Positions 8,069-16,882 of a DNA stretch of 64,000 bases are shown here, piece by piece (position 1 is the first letter of the stretch; every line of letters starts with the position of its first letter). The stretch spans positions 248,001 through 312,000 of the forward strand of contig CAJMPQ010000001.1 in assembly GCA_905215335.1 (NCBI GenBank), written 5' to 3'. The position numbers were made by a program, and so were the translations under genes. The notes under the pieces were generated by a model that was given only the letters and a program-made list of their open reading frames with translations, did not search any database and was not told where the DNA came from. The stretch comes from an uncultured bacterium (GTDB lineage: Bacteria; Cyanobacteriota; Vampirovibrionia; Gastranaerophilales; Gastranaerophilaceae).

Positions 8069-8597
8069 TATTATACTACTTGCAATAGCCCTAGGAATTG
8101 ACTGCCTAGTTGTATCATTTTCCCAAGGTTTAATTTTTAAACATAACAAAATTAAAAACTCATTAAATTTAGCTATAATAATGGGTTTATTTCAAGGTTT
8201 AATGCCAGTTATCGGTTATATTGGAACAAATTCCTTATATAAAATCCTTGTTCCTTATAGCAAGTGGATAGTTTTCTCAATATTTTTTACACTTGGTGCT
8301 AAATTTATCTTTGAATCCTTTCAAACTAAAGAAGAAGAAATTCAATGCATTGGTTTTAAATGTCTTATGAGTTTAGGATTAGCTACAAGTATAGATGCTT
8401 TAGTTTCGGGAGCGTCAATCAAACTAACTCACACAAATCTGATACTATCTACAGCTATCATTGGAATCGCATCATTTATTATGTCAATGACAGGTTTTTG
8501 GAGCGGGAATTTTATAAAACATATCCCTTCAAAATATCTTGAAATTACAGGTGGAATAATTCTTATTCTCTTAGCTATAAAATCTGTTGTTGCTTAA
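8055..8597 (+). CDS. mntP: MntP-type manganese efflux pump
   Basis: Inner-membrane manganese exporter of the MntP/YebN family. Six hydrophobic segments; the paired Asp motifs ALGIDCLVVSFSQG (helix 1) and LATSIDALVSGAS (helix 4) mark the internal repeat and the metal path. 180 residues is normal. It starts at TTG 8055, inside the end of the DUF4127 gene, with gagg six bases upstream, so translation is probably coupled. No manganese riboswitch (yybP-ykoY type) was seen, as expected for an internal operon gene. Confidence 0.85.
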   Translation: MNLIDIILLAIALGIDCLVVSFSQGLIFKHNKIKNSLNLAIIMGLFQGLMPVIGYIGTNSLYKILVPYSKWIVFSIFFTLGAKFIFESFQTKEEEIQCIGFKCLMSLGLATSIDALVSGASIKLTHTNLILSTAIIGIASFIMSMTGFWSGNFIKHIPSKYLEITGGIILILLAIKSVVA

Positions 8598-9547
8598 GGA
8601 TTTAAAAAACAAGCACAAGAATGATATTCTGAAATAGTTTTCAAACTTGGAATATCTTTTTTGCAAATATCCATACAATAATCACATCTTGGATTGAACT
8701 TACATCCATCAATTTTTTGAGCAAGAGTTGGAGGTTGTCCCTTTATTGTTTCAAGCCTTTCACCTCTATTTGACGGGATTGATTTTAACAAAGCTTTTGA
8801 ATACGGATGTTGAGGATTTTCAAAAAACTCTTTATTCGGAGCACTCTCAACAACTCGTCCAGAATACATTACAGCAATATTATCAGAATTTTCTCTAACT
8901 AAGGCTAAATCATGAGTAATTAAAAGTATCGATGTTCCATTATTTATTTTTATTTCCTGTAACAAATTCATTATTTGAGCTTGAATTGTTACATCTAATG
9001 CTGTTGTAGGTTCATCTGCAATTAAAATCTCTGCATTACAAGCTAATGCCATTGCAATAATTGCACGTTGTTTCATTCCTCCGGAAAATTCATGAGGATA
9101 ATTTTTTAATCTAGACTTTGCACCGGGAATTTGAACCGCTTCAAAAGCTTCAATAGCTTTTTTCTCAGCTTCTTCTCCATCTATACCCTGATGAGCTTTA
9201 ATAACTTCTAAAAGTTGATCTCCTACCGTATATAAAGGATTTAATGATGTCATCGGATCTTGAGGAATAAGAGCAATTTTATCTCCTCGAATATGTTGCA
9301 TTTGAGAATTTGATTTAGTCAAAAGATTTTCACCATTATACCAAATCTCGCCACCTATAATTCTTGCAGTTTTCGGGATTAACCCTAAAATACTCATCGC
9401 GGTCATTGTCTTTCCACAACCGGATTCTCCTACCACAGACAGCATTTTACCCTTCTCTAGGGTTAATGAAACATCAAAAAGAGCTTGACGAAATTCATCT
9501 TCACATTGAAAACCTAAATTCAAATTTTTAATTTCTAAAATCGACAT
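8594..9547 (-). CDS. Oligopeptide/nickel-type ABC transporter ATPase (OppD/DppD-like)
   Basis: Cytoplasmic ATPase of a peptide or nickel importer. Walker A GESGCGKT, Q-loop IPQDPMTSLNP, signature SGGMKQR, Walker B ILIADEPTTALD and the H-loop ITHDL are intact. The C-terminal extension with several cysteines (CKFNPRCDYC, CACF) is typical of OppD/DppD. No permease, binding protein or second ATPase is adjacent, so its partners lie elsewhere or were lost. The start is ATG 9547 (a TTG directly precedes it); TATAAT at 9555-9560 suggests a leaderless mRNA. Its end overlaps mntP's end by 4 bases on the other strand. Confidence 0.9.
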   Translation of the reverse strand: MSILEIKNLNLGFQCEDEFRQALFDVSLTLEKGKMLSVVGESGCGKTMTAMSILGLIPKTARIIGGEIWYNGENLLTKSNSQMQHIRGDKIALIPQDPMTSLNPLYTVGDQLLEVIKAHQGIDGEEAEKKAIEAFEAVQIPGAKSRLKNYPHEFSGGMKQRAIIAMALACNAEILIADEPTTALDVTIQAQIMNLLQEIKINNGTSILLITHDLALVRENSDNIAVMYSGRVVESAPNKEFFENPQHPYSKALLKSIPSNRGERLETIKGQPPTLAQKIDGCKFNPRCDYCMDICKKDIPSLKTISEYHSCACFLNP

Positions 9548-9554
9548 CAAATTA

Positions 9555-9560
9555 ATTATA
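9555..9560 (-). promoter_or_regulatory. -10 box of the ABC ATPase gene
   Basis: TATAAT on the minus strand, 7 nt before ATG 9547; no Shine-Dalgarno between. Confidence 0.5.
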
Positions 9561-9601
9561 TATGTATTTATTTTTTTAGTAAATAGCCTACAAGATACTT
9601 A

Positions 9602-10903
9602 TTAATCATTGAATTCTTTAATAAAACTATCCACCCATTTTATCAAACTAGGTATCTCATAAGGCTTAGGCAAATACAAATCTGCACCTGTATTTAAAAC
9701 TAATTCTTTATCATGAATAATTGAAGTTACAATAATTTTAGTATTCTTCAATTCTTCAGTTTGTTTAATTTTATAACACAAATTCAACCCATTTTTCTTT
9801 TCTAAATCACCTGCATCAATAATTATCAAGGCAGGAGCTTCAGTAACTTCAGGCATAGAATATTCTGAAACAATTGTTGTGTCATATCCTTGAAGCTTCA
9901 GAATTGTATTAAGTAAAATACTTAAAGCCTCATCCGTTTCAAAAATCATAACTCTATTGTTATATTCTTTCTCTACAACACAATCTTCTCCTGAAATTTT
10001 AGGACGTTCAATCAAATAATTTGAACGGCAAGGGACATCTGCCATATTATGAACCTGAACTAAAGTACTTAGAACATGTGCAGAATCTCTATAACCACTG
10101 AACTCATTTGTAACAACACCAATTGTTGAATGGACAAAATTAGCTCTTCTACCGGCAAATTCATCTCCCTGCAATATCATATATCCTCTGTCCAAATCAT
10201 GTTCTGCATAAAATTTATTGGCTACAGAATCAAATGCAAAAATCAAAAATCTTGCAAGTTTTTCAGACTTCAAAGGATCTGTAATTACAAAAAATACATT
10301 TTCTGAAAACTGCCCTAAATAATCATTTTCATCTAATGAGGCTTTAATTATAGCTCCATAAGTTTGTAAAAGTTTATCCGAAGCAAGTTCTGTATATGCT
10401 TGTTTATAACTATCAAAATTTTCAATACTAATGTACAACATTGCCCATTTTTTATCTTCCGATAATGTTCTTTTTATTGCACGCATAGTATAATTTTTGT
10501 TTGGTAATAATTGTTTTAAATCTAAATTTGATTCAAATTCTCGTCTTAAATGCGCACGCATTCTAACTTTAAATTCTTCAGGATTAACAGGCTCTGATAA
10601 AAAATCATCAGCACCACTATCCAAAACTTTTATTCTGTCATAAAAATCTGCGGATTTTGATAATGCTACAATAATTGGTCGCATGTTATATGTTAATGCT
10701 CTAACTTGCTTACAAAAATCTGATAAATCATTATCAAAACTATCTGAAATAATTATCAAATCAGGTTCCTTATCCTGAATGATTTTTATGGCAGAAATCA
10801 AATCCTTGGACACAATAACCTTATTACAATCTGCTTCTAACAATTTCTTATATTTTGTAGATAATTCTAATCTTTTATCGATGATAAGAGTTACTGATTG
10901 CAT
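9602..10903 (-). CDS. Response regulator, REC - degenerate GGDEF-like - REC
   Basis: Signal-transduction protein with a receiver domain at residues 3-120, a central domain resembling GGDEF at about 135-300, and a second receiver at about 315-433. The first receiver has the phospho-acceptor Asp54 (IIISDS) but Glu instead of the conserved Lys (LSEPVNP). The second keeps both Asp (LIIIDAGD) and Lys (LPKPYE). The central domain lacks a GG[DE]EF motif (FSENVFF stands in its place), so it should not make c-di-GMP. It overlaps the upstream kinase gene by 13 bases and is very likely its partner. Confidence 0.85.
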   Translation of the reverse strand: MQSVTLIIDKRLELSTKYKKLLEADCNKVIVSKDLISAIKIIQDKEPDLIIISDSFDNDLSDFCKQVRALTYNMRPIIVALSKSADFYDRIKVLDSGADDFLSEPVNPEEFKVRMRAHLRREFESNLDLKQLLPNKNYTMRAIKRTLSEDKKWAMLYISIENFDSYKQAYTELASDKLLQTYGAIIKASLDENDYLGQFSENVFFVITDPLKSEKLARFLIFAFDSVANKFYAEHDLDRGYMILQGDEFAGRRANFVHSTIGVVTNEFSGYRDSAHVLSTLVQVHNMADVPCRSNYLIERPKISGEDCVVEKEYNNRVMIFETDEALSILLNTILKLQGYDTTIVSEYSMPEVTEAPALIIIDAGDLEKKNGLNLCYKIKQTEELKNTKIIVTSIIHDKELVLNTGADLYLPKPYEIPSLIKWVDSFIKEFND

Positions 10904-11637
10904 TTTATCCTCGCTTGTTCTTCTATTGTCAATATTGGCATATAGACTTTAAAAGTAATTTCACTCAAATTGGAACCGTCATTCAAATTCTTTGAAGAAA
11001 CAGATATTTTTCCATTCATCATTTCAACTAAATTCTTCGTGATATATAAACCTAAACCACTACCTTGAACTTTACGAGTCAAAGGATTATCTATTCGCGA
11101 AAATTTAGTAAATATTTTCTCGTAATCTTTTTCTTCAATACCCAAACCAATATTAGTAACACTAATTAGTACCTGGTTATTTTCAATTTTAGTATCAATT
11201 TTAATAGGATAATCACCCATAGAATATTTTGCACTATTTTCAATTAAATTTGTTAATATCTGTTGAAATCTATCTTTATCAACAAAAAGTTTTGGTAGAT
11301 TTTCTTTATAATTAAATTCGAATTTACTATTAGGATATTGATTTTTTACAATTGAAATTATTTGTTCAATCGGTTGTTTTACAGACAACTCATTATAACA
11401 AATCAAATTCTTATTAGATTTCAATTTAGTAACAGATAACATATTTTCAACTAAATGAATAAGTCTGTTAGATTGTTCTTCAATAATTTTGATAAATTTT
11501 TTCTTACTTTCGTCATCTAATTTATCCCAAGAAGCCAGCATTGTTTGAGAAAACCCTCTGATTGAAGTTAATGGAGTTCTCAATTCGTGACTTACTGTAG
11601 AAATAAAATCTTCATAATTTTGTTCAATATCATTCAT
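10891..11637 (-). CDS. Soluble histidine kinase without sensor domain
   Basis: Short two-component kinase of 248 residues: HisKA dimerisation/phosphotransfer domain (FISTVSHELRTPLTSIRGF, His at residue 17) followed directly by a HATPase domain with N box (NLIENSAKYS), G1/G2 (VTNIGLGIEEKD, GSGLGLYITKNLVEMM). There is no transmembrane segment and no sensory domain, so input must come from a partner protein. It is translationally coupled to the downstream REC-REC regulator. TATAAT at 11644-11649 lies exactly 6 nt before ATG, giving a leaderless mRNA. Confidence 0.92.
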   Translation of the reverse strand: MNDIEQNYEDFISTVSHELRTPLTSIRGFSQTMLASWDKLDDESKKKFIKIIEEQSNRLIHLVENMLSVTKLKSNKNLICYNELSVKQPIEQIISIVKNQYPNSKFEFNYKENLPKLFVDKDRFQQILTNLIENSAKYSMGDYPIKIDTKIENNQVLISVTNIGLGIEEKDYEKIFTKFSRIDNPLTRKVQGSGLGLYITKNLVEMMNGKISVSSKNLNDGSNLSEITFKVYMPILTIEEQARIKCNQ

Positions 11638-11643
11638 AGATTT

Positions 11644-11649
11644 ATTATA
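11644..11649 (-). promoter_or_regulatory. -10 box, leaderless start of the kinase-regulator operon
   Basis: TATAAT on the minus strand, 6 nt before ATG 11637. Confidence 0.55.
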
Positions 11650-11703
11650 ACAAATTTTAGTCTAAAACGTACTATATTAACAATATTTTAATGTATAAAC
11701 ATT

Positions 11704-11734
11704 AAAAAAGACGGCTTATAAAAACCGTCTTTTA
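11704..11734 (-). terminator. Terminator of the HEAT-repeat gene
   Basis: aaaagacggc/ccgtctttt hairpin with T-run, about 25 bases after the stop codon at 11761. Confidence 0.85.
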
Positions 11735-11760
11735 TATATTAAAATTTAACCATTAGCTAA

Positions 11761-12618
11761 TTAAAAAGTACCAGCTGGTTTCTTTTGAGCAGTAGCACCA
11801 GGGATTGATTGCCAATTAGCAGCCATAATTTTCTTGAATGATTTCAAAGCTGTATCTTCTAATTCGCCTAATTCTTCAGCTTCCATAATCAATTCTCTTA
11901 ATGGCATTAAAGCTCTTGGGTCTCTTAAAACACCTAATGCAGCAGCTGCACCAGCTCTAACCAATTCATTTTCAGAACGGTTTTTCATAACATCAATCAA
12001 TGCTGGAACTGCTTTTGGATCATTTAATTTACCTAATGAAGTAACAGCATAAATTCTTACGTTAACCCATTCGTCATATAACATGTTAATAATTTTATCA
12101 ACAGCTTTTTTGTTACCAATTTCACCTAAAGCTCTTGTAGCATCACATCTAACATTAACTTTTTCGTGATCTAAAGATGCAATTAAAGCATCAGTTGCAA
12201 CATCACCGATTTCAATTAAAGCATCAGTTGCAGTAATACAAACTTGTGGGTTTTCATCATTTAAAGATTCAACAAGTGGTTCCACAACAATAGCACCACC
12301 CAAACGTCCTAATGCACGAGCTGCACGAACACGAACATCAACGTTTCTATCTTCACGTAAAGATTCAATCAAGTGAGTAGTAGCAGCTGAATCACCTAAT
12401 TCACCTAAAGCTCTAGCTGCATACAATCTAACAGAACCATTTTTATCGTGTTTTAATACATCAATCAATGGTTCAACAGCTTTTGAATCACCCATTTCGC
12501 CCAAAATACGAGCTGCGTTGTATCTAACTTTTTCAGAATTACTTGTTCTTAAGTCATTTAACAACTCATCGAATGATTTTTTCACTTGTTTTTTCTTACT
12601 GTTCACACTAATTGTCAT
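11761..12618 (-). CDS. HEAT-repeat (PBS lyase-like) scaffold protein
   Basis: 285 residues built from about eight 31-residue HEAT repeats, each with the form VR..AA.ALGE.GD..A...L...L.D (for example VRYNAARILGEMGDSKAVEPL, VRLYAARALGELGDSAAT). This is the family that includes phycobilisome lyases and protein-interaction scaffolds; without phycobilisomes a plain scaffold role is more likely. No signal peptide. Strong Shine-Dalgarno (ggagg) and Ala-rich, regular coding suggest good expression. It sits between two signalling genes but is separated from them by its own terminator. Confidence 0.9.
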   Translation of the reverse strand: MTISVNSKKKQVKKSFDELLNDLRTSNSEKVRYNAARILGEMGDSKAVEPLIDVLKHDKNGSVRLYAARALGELGDSAATTHLIESLREDRNVDVRVRAARALGRLGGAIVVEPLVESLNDENPQVCITATDALIEIGDVATDALIASLDHEKVNVRCDATRALGEIGNKKAVDKIINMLYDEWVNVRIYAVTSLGKLNDPKAVPALIDVMKNRSENELVRAGAAAALGVLRDPRALMPLRELIMEAEELGELEDTALKSFKKIMAANWQSIPGATAQKKPAGTF

Positions 12619-12952
12619 TATTTTCCTCCGACACTACAATAAATATTCACACCTACCTTTATATAAAAAATTTTTTGCGAATATTATTGCCTTTTTATTA
12701 TTTATTTTGTTAACATTGTTTACAATTCATAAATTGTTGTGGTTAATTCCTACTACTATACTTTTTTGTTGTCAGAAAATTTATTAAGGGTAATACTGAC
12801 ACTTATTTATTTTGTACTACTATAATAACACATTTTTTAACTTTATTCCTCGATTATATAAATTATTTTAAAAATTTTTATAATTGTTTTTTTAAAAATA
12901 AATCTGTTTTAAATATAATCATACAAATTGTGTAACATTTCTTAATATAATA
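12619..12952. other. 334-bp AT-rich intergenic region
   Basis: Between the HEAT-repeat gene and the second histidine kinase, both on the minus strand. No gene. It presumably carries the HEAT gene promoter. An imperfect palindrome centred near 12726 (ttaacattgtttacaat / attgttgtggttaa) could be an operator. Nothing else seen. Confidence 0.5.
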
Positions 12953-14614
12953 CTACTCACTTTTGATAGTAATAACAAATTCTGTACCAACGCCTACTTC
13001 GCTATATACTTGGATTTTACCCTTATGCTTGTCAATTATTTTTTGACTGATTGCCAACCCTAAACCGGTACCAACTCCTACACCTTTTGTAGTATAACCT
13101 GCCGTAAAAATTTTATTTAAATTTTCTTTTGGAATACCTTGTCCATTATCTTTTATTTTCACTATTAAATTGGAATCTTGAAACTCTGTAGATATAACAA
13201 TTTTCCCTTTATCTTTGATTGCCTGACAAGCATTAACTAATATATTCGTAAACACTTGATTCAACATATTTGGATAACACTTGATTGGAGGAATATCTCC
13301 ATAGTGCTTTTCTATTTCAACTTTATTTTTTGTTTCATGACTAATCAATTCTAAAGTTAAATCTAATTCTTTATTTATATTTGCTTCTTGCAAATCAGCT
13401 TCATCCAATCGAACAAATTTTTTCAAAGAAACCACTATATTACTAATTCTTTGGATAGCTTCTTTATCAATAGAATTTATTTGCGTAAACATTTCTTTAA
13501 TATCATCTTGCTCAATTTGTGTAATCAGTTTTTCCATAATTGAATTATTCGACTTTATTGAAGCTACAGGAGTATTTATTTCATGCGCAACCCCTGCAAT
13601 CAATTGACCTAAAGAAGCCATTTTTTCAGAGTTAATCAATTGTAATTGAGTTTCTTTCAATTCTTCTAGTGCGGCTTTTAAATCTTTTACGTTTTTTGCA
13701 TTCTTTTGATAAAGTTCAGCTCTAATAATTGCGTTACCAAGTTGTGAAGATACTGCATCTAAGATTTCAATTTCTTCATTCAATTCACGTTTTTGATAAC
13801 TCAACAATACCAACACACCAATCATCTTTTGCAAATGAAAAACAGGAACAATAATACGTAAAACAGATTGTTTATAAGGTTCTGCACCGACATATTCCAT
13901 CAAAGAATAACTGGTTGAAATTTTACCTAAATTAAGATATTTCATGGAGCGTTCATCAAAATATATTTTTGTATCTTTAGGAATATTGTTTTCGCCATAA
14001 GCCTCATTTATAACAAAACCACCATCCACAGCAGTAGCATAATATGCTCTAAAACATCCAAACATTATTGCTAACTCTTTTAATGCAGAATTTAAAATCA
14101 TCGAAAGATCCATTGATTCTCTTATAATATTTGAGACTTTATTAATAAGTGCAATTTTAAAAGCCTGTGTTTGAGCTTTTTGCCTAATCTTTTGAAGCTC
14201 ATCATTTTCTTCTTCTAATTTTAATAATTTATCTTTATAAATTTCTTGAGTTTTTTGATTATCTTTTAATAAAACATCCGCACTAACATCTACAAGAAAA
14301 ATAATAGTATAAGCTCCTCGCTTCACTGCTGTTAAATCATAAAAAATAGTTTTTGATAATGTTGTAGAAAAATACGAAACTCTAGCAAAGAAATTTTCTT
14401 TAGAAACTATTGCCTGAAAAATTGGAGAATATAAATCCACATTTTCACTATCCATAGGACAGAAATCAAAATTCATCTTGTGAGCGAACTTTCTAATATC
14501 TCCAAACTGAGTAAATACACGACAAAAAGTGTTGTTTTTAAAAACAACATCTTCATAGCCCCTAATTATAATTACCGGATCCCTATATTGATTAAAAAAG
14601 TCGAACTTTTTCAT
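12953..14614 (-). CDS. PAS-like/GAF sensor histidine kinase, soluble
   Basis: About 553 residues with no transmembrane segment: a PAS-like N-terminal region (1-115), a coiled coil (about 120-155), a GAF domain (about 165-310), a second helix, HisKA with phospho-acceptor His in LIAGVAHEINTPVAS, and a HATPase domain (NILVNACQAI, DNGQGIPKENL, GLGLAISQKI). The longest frame begins at 14635, but a perfect promoter (TTGCTT-17-TATAAT) lies inside that extension and puts transcription start at ATG 14614, so the first seven codons are not real. No response regulator is adjacent. Confidence 0.9.
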   Translation of the reverse strand: MKKFDFFNQYRDPVIIIRGYEDVVFKNNTFCRVFTQFGDIRKFAHKMNFDFCPMDSENVDLYSPIFQAIVSKENFFARVSYFSTTLSKTIFYDLTAVKRGAYTIIFLVDVSADVLLKDNQKTQEIYKDKLLKLEEENDELQKIRQKAQTQAFKIALINKVSNIIRESMDLSMILNSALKELAIMFGCFRAYYATAVDGGFVINEAYGENNIPKDTKIYFDERSMKYLNLGKISTSYSLMEYVGAEPYKQSVLRIIVPVFHLQKMIGVLVLLSYQKRELNEEIEILDAVSSQLGNAIIRAELYQKNAKNVKDLKAALEELKETQLQLINSEKMASLGQLIAGVAHEINTPVASIKSNNSIMEKLITQIEQDDIKEMFTQINSIDKEAIQRISNIVVSLKKFVRLDEADLQEANINKELDLTLELISHETKNKVEIEKHYGDIPPIKCYPNMLNQVFTNILVNACQAIKDKGKIVISTEFQDSNLIVKIKDNGQGIPKENLNKIFTAGYTTKGVGVGTGLGLAISQKIIDKHKGKIQVYSEVGVGTEFVITIKSE

Positions 14615-14620
14615 ACCAAA

Positions 14621-14649
14621 ATTATAGGGCAACATAACATTTTAAGCAA
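14621..14649 (-). promoter_or_regulatory. Promoter, leaderless start of sensor kinase
   Basis: On the minus strand: TTGCTT (14644-14649), 17-bp spacer, TATAAT (14621-14626), 6 nt to ATG 14614. It decides the start codon of the kinase. Confidence 0.7.
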
Positions 14650-14756
14650 TCTGTAACATATTCAATTAAAAAAACTAAACCAAACAAATTTTAAAAACGG
14701 GTAATTTACGGATTAACCCAAATTGTGATAAAATAAAACCAAAAGGGGAAATAAAT

Positions 14757-15938
14757 ATGGAAAAAACTAGAGCAATTATAATGGTTATTGATTCAATGGG
14801 TATAGGAGCTATGCCTGATTGTAAAGATTTCGGCGATATTCCTGAATGTAACACATTAAAACATGTTTGCGAATTTAATAATGGTCTTAATGTTCCAAAT
14901 CTTGAAGAATTAGGACTAGGAAATATTCAAGATTTTATGGGAATAAAAAAAGTTGAAAATCCAACAGGAACATACGCTACTTTAGTTGAAAAATCAAAAG
15001 GTAAAGATACAACAACAGGTCACTGGGAAATAGCAGGAATTACTCTAAATAGACCATTTGCAACATTTCCGGAAGGCTTTCCTAAAGAATTAATCGATAA
15101 ATTTATTCAAGAAACTAATTGTGGAGGTGTTCTAGCTAACCGCCCAGCTAGTGGAACTGCTATCATTGAAGAATTAAACGACAAACACCATGAAACAAAA
15201 TTTCCAATCGTTTACACATCAGCTGATAGCGTATTCCAAATTGCAGTTGATACAGATTTGATCCCTCTTGAAACATTATATAAATGGTGTGAAACAGCAA
15301 GAAGAATTTTAACAGAAGATGATTATTATGTATCTAGAGTTATCGCAAGACCTTACAAAATTATCGACGGCAAACCAACAAGAATTTCAAAAGATAGAAG
15401 AGATTATTCTATCGAACCAGTTGCTCCAACTTTACTAAATGAAATTAAAGATAACGGTGGAAAAGTAATTGGCATCGGTAAAATAGAAGATATTTTCTCA
15501 AAATCAGGAATAACACATGCTGTTCATACTGGTTCAAATAAAGAAGGTCTTGAATTAACCCTTAAAGCTGTGAAAAATGAACTTGACCTTGAAGCAATAG
15601 CCTACGAAAAAAATAAAAATTATAATAATACAGAAATCATTTTCACAAATCTTGTAGACACAGACATGCTTTATGGACACAGAAACGATGCAAAAGGTTA
15701 TGGAAAAGCTATTGAAGAAATTGATACATATATAAAACCTATAATAGAAGCAATGCAAGAACATGACTTATTGATTATTACAGCTGATCATGGTTGCGAT
15801 CCAACGGTTCCGGGAACAGACCATACTAGAGAAAAAGTTCCATTTATAATGTACGCAAAATCATTACCTTCTCAAGGAAACTTAGGTGAAGTTGAAGGAT
15901 TTGATACAATAGCAGATTTCATAAGAGATTGGATTTAA
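14757..15938 (+). CDS. deoB: Phosphopentomutase
   Basis: Interconverts (deoxy)ribose 1-phosphate and 5-phosphate in nucleoside salvage; alkaline-phosphatase superfamily. Two-metal site motifs are seen at the start (VIDSMGIGAMPD), at the phospho-acceptor Thr region (KGKDTTTGHWE) and at the end (ITADHGCDPTVPGTDHTRE). 393 residues is full length. Shine-Dalgarno agggga lies eight bases before ATG 14757. No nucleoside phosphorylase gene is adjacent. Confidence 0.96.
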   Translation: MEKTRAIIMVIDSMGIGAMPDCKDFGDIPECNTLKHVCEFNNGLNVPNLEELGLGNIQDFMGIKKVENPTGTYATLVEKSKGKDTTTGHWEIAGITLNRPFATFPEGFPKELIDKFIQETNCGGVLANRPASGTAIIEELNDKHHETKFPIVYTSADSVFQIAVDTDLIPLETLYKWCETARRILTEDDYYVSRVIARPYKIIDGKPTRISKDRRDYSIEPVAPTLLNEIKDNGGKVIGIGKIEDIFSKSGITHAVHTGSNKEGLELTLKAVKNELDLEAIAYEKNKNYNNTEIIFTNLVDTDMLYGHRNDAKGYGKAIEEIDTYIKPIIEAMQEHDLLIITADHGCDPTVPGTDHTREKVPFIMYAKSLPSQGNLGEVEGFDTIADFIRDWI

Positions 15939-15951
15939 AAAAATATTTACG

Positions 15952-15980
15952 TTGGAAATTTTAATTTTTTGTTATATAAT
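15952..15980 (+). promoter_or_regulatory. Ferredoxin promoter
   Basis: TTGGAA (15952-15957), 17-bp spacer, TATAAT (15975-15980). Predicted transcription start about 15987, giving a leader of about 44 nt with a Shine-Dalgarno. Confidence 0.65.
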
Positions 15981-16030
15981 TTTATTGTGAATTAATTTTC
16001 ACAGGTTGTAAAAAATAAGGAGAAATAAAA

Positions 16031-16207
16031 ATGACAGTAAAAGTTAATGATTCTTGTATCGGATGCGGCGCTTGCGAATCTATTTGTTCAGAAGTATTCT
16101 CAATCGACGGTATCGCTCAAGTTAATGAAGCTGCTGTAGCAGATAACATTGATAGTGTTAAAGAAGCTGCTGATGCATGCCCAGTTAGCGCTATTGAAGT
16201 AGAATAA
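16031..16207 (+). CDS. Ferredoxin, single [4Fe-4S] cluster
   Basis: 58-residue electron carrier. Cluster ligands are C-x2-C-x2-C in CIGCGACESIC (third Cys before the intervening Glu-Ser-Ile-Cys of the usual pattern) with the distal CP in ADACPVSAIEVE. Only one complete cluster motif is present, and the second half lacks the paired C-x2-C-x2-C, so this is a 1x[4Fe-4S] ferredoxin as in Thermotoga or Clostridium relatives. Shine-Dalgarno aaggag nine bases before the start, own promoter and terminator. It could supply electrons to the siroheme reductase at the end of the window; that link is inference. Confidence 0.93.
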   Translation: MTVKVNDSCIGCGACESICSEVFSIDGIAQVNEAAVADNIDSVKEAADACPVSAIEVE

Positions 16208-16221
16208 TTAAAATTCTAAAT

Positions 16222-16260
16222 AAAAAAAGAGGTTTGAAATATTTCAAACCTCTTTTTTTT
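16222..16260. terminator. Terminator of the ferredoxin gene
   Basis: aaaaaaagaggtttgaaat / atttcaaacctcttttttt: long perfect hairpin with runs on both sides; also usable by the minus-strand gene ending at 16284. Confidence 0.92.
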
Positions 16261-16283
16261 ATAAAAATTACTTGTCGTATATC

Positions 16284-16682
16284 CTAAAAAGAACAAGTTA
16301 ATACTAATTCCTTACCATTATTTTGAGCCTCTTGTAAAGCTGCATCTTGAGTCAACTGCTCAATATTACTATTTTCATCAAGTACTCCCTGAATATTACA
16401 ATTTAATCTCTTTCCACTTGATGATGAATTCATTTCATCGAGTCTTTGAGTTAAATTATCAAGACGCATAGATAGCTCTTGTAGTTGCGCATTATCGCTT
16501 GAAATATTATTACTTTCACTAGCTATCTGATCCCTAACTTGTTCCTCTTGAAGCTTTTGAGTTTCTTGAGTTTTATTTTCTGAAACATCTTTTGTATTAG
16601 TATAAATAGCTGCAATAACAAATACAAACATACACAAAAATACTATTGTCAGAACCTTAAACTTATTTAAACCTTCCATCAA
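16284..16682 (-). CDS. Membrane-anchored coiled-coil protein of unknown function
   Basis: Unrecognised 132-residue protein. One transmembrane segment at about residues 9-26 (VLTIVFLCMFVFVIAAI) with a short basic N-terminus, then a Gln/Glu/Ser-rich region with heptads (LQELSMRLDNLTQRLDEM) predicted to coil, then a small C-terminal part with two Cys (NCNIQ and LTCSF) that could form a disulfide outside the membrane. Shine-Dalgarno ggagg precedes a TTG at 16682 by seven bases; ATG 16679 is equally possible. Confidence 0.7.
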   Translation of the reverse strand: MMEGLNKFKVLTIVFLCMFVFVIAAIYTNTKDVSENKTQETQKLQEEQVRDQIASESNNISSDNAQLQELSMRLDNLTQRLDEMNSSSSGKRLNCNIQGVLDENSNIEQLTQDAALQEAQNNGKELVLTCSF

Positions 16683-16733
16683 TTTTGCTCCTCCACTTTA
16701 AACTTAATATGTATTCTAACATAAAATAGCATG

Positions 16734-16775
16734 TTAGGGCTAGTAGTAAATTTGATAATATGCCAAAAGCCCTAA
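16734..16775. repeat. Inverted repeat upstream of pckA
   Basis: ttagggct (16734-16741) and agccctaa (16768-16775), eight perfect base pairs separated by 26 bases, between the divergent genes at 16284-16682 and pckA. It may be an operator; no terminator T-run follows. Confidence 0.4.
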
Positions 16776-16882
16776 AAATACTAAAAATCTTGCCACACAT
16801 ATAAAAGTTGCAATTTATAAGTGTTTGTAATACATTGGTCTTGTATAGGTATATATCGCTTTATAAAAGGAGGAAGCTGTAT

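Noticed and set aside
12518..12787. 89-residue plus-strand frame overlapping the start of the HEAT-repeat gene
   Set aside because: Mostly antisense to the HEAT-repeat gene; no Shine-Dalgarno, composition of an AT-rich non-coding translation.
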